Source: Hydrogenophaga intermedia
GTDB taxonomy: Bacteria; Pseudomonadota; Gammaproteobacteria; Burkholderiales; Burkholderiaceae_C
DNA: 21,762 nt
Reading direction: 5' to 3'
Assembly: GCA_945869245.1 (NCBI GenBank)
Contig: CAMBOY010000012.1
Location: 1-21,762, forward strand
In this document: positions 21,523 through 21,762 of the stretch, one piece after another
Position numbering within the stretch: the first letter of the stretch is position 1
How the letters are laid out: each line of letters starts with the position of its first letter
Position numbers and translations under genes: made by a program
The notes under the pieces: generated by a model
Told to the model about the DNA's origin: nothing
The model's input: the letters and a program-made list of their open reading frames with translations, nothing else
Databases searched by the model: none

Positions 21523-21762
21523 TCAGCGGTAGCGCTTGAATTCGCCCGACTCGACCTTGGCCATGAACTTCTGGTATTCGGCCTTCACCACCGGGGCCAG
21601 CAGGTAGAGGCCAATGATGTTGAAGATCGACATGGCAAAAATGGCCGCGTCAGAGAAATCGATCACCGCACCAAAGCTGATCGACGCGCCCACCACCACA
21701 AAGAAGCAGAACATGAGCTTGTAGACCAGCTCGATGGTTTTGCCTTCGCCAAACAGATAGGT
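21523..21762 (-). CDS. Sodium:alanine symporter (AGCS family), C-terminal part
   Basis: The last 80 codons of a membrane transporter enter from the right edge and stop at 21523. The visible part starts TYLFGEGKTIELVYKLMF, then has two hydrophobic helices (CFFVVVGASISFGAVIDFSD and AIFAMSIFNIIGLYLLAPVV), and ends in a charged tail VESGEFKRYR. YLFGE followed by VYK and the closing helix pattern are typical of the alanine or glycine:cation symporter family, which imports small amino acids with sodium. The start and the substrate-binding helices lie outside the window. A strong terminator follows. Confidence 0.85.
   Translation of the reverse strand, partial: TYLFGEGKTIELVYKLMFCFFVVVGASISFGAVIDFSDAAIFAMSIFNIIGLYLLAPVVKAEYQKFMAKVESGEFKRYR

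Noticed and set aside
1..21762. CRISPR array, tRNA or rRNA genes, insertion sequence
   Set aside because: No regularly spaced repeats, cloverleaf-like sequence or transposase reading frame was found on either strand.

Overview
The window reads as a chromosomal segment of a high-GC betaproteobacterium, most likely a Comamonadaceae member (Hydrogenophaga/Acidovorax-like). This rests on base composition, codon style, a CCCCCT-CA-AGGGGG intergenic palindrome of a kind I associate with that family, and gene types such as a NodI/NodJ-like exporter next to psd. No species is claimed.

Layout. 1-2553: the start of psd (minus, cut by the left edge), then a NodIJ-like ABC exporter pair (plus) separated by a hairpin-rich repeat. 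2554-4485: a compositionally distinct, tightly packed plus-strand cassette of an HNH nuclease, a protein I do not recognise, a minimal nucleotidyltransferase and a 45-codon ORF, linked by short gaps or 4-bp overlaps. This is the best candidate for an undescribed (probably defence or toxin-antitoxin-like) system. 4450-6563: a VOC protein followed by a toxin-antitoxin patch: brnTA (brnT frameshifted), a frameshifted ParD-like antitoxin, an intact higBA pair, and a decayed second copy of the ParD-like 5' end. 6640-9864: a minus-strand housekeeping operon (YbdK-type ligase, cation/proton antiporter, class I methyltransferase), divergent from srkA (9914-10975).

10976-18576: a type I restriction-modification island: hsdR, hsdM, hsdS, an AlbA_2/GHKL-type protein, and the first 20 codons of a further broken gene. 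The srkA 3' end is repeated at the far side of the island: 30 of 32 bases at 10931-10962 match 18577-18608. The distal copy still reads in the srkA frame to a TGA that overlaps the ATG of the next gene (18618-19382, a secreted protein). The island therefore appears to have split an ancestral srkA-secreted-protein operon and to have supplied srkA with a replacement 3' end. No integrase is visible.

19383-21762: the end of the secreted-protein gene converges on htpG (minus). Upstream of htpG lies the C-terminal part of a sodium:alanine symporter (minus, cut by the right edge) with a clear intrinsic terminator.

The core genes are ordinary. The unusual content lies in three accessory patches: the HNH-nucleotidyltransferase cassette, the decaying toxin-antitoxin cluster, and the type I island with its duplicated srkA terminus.
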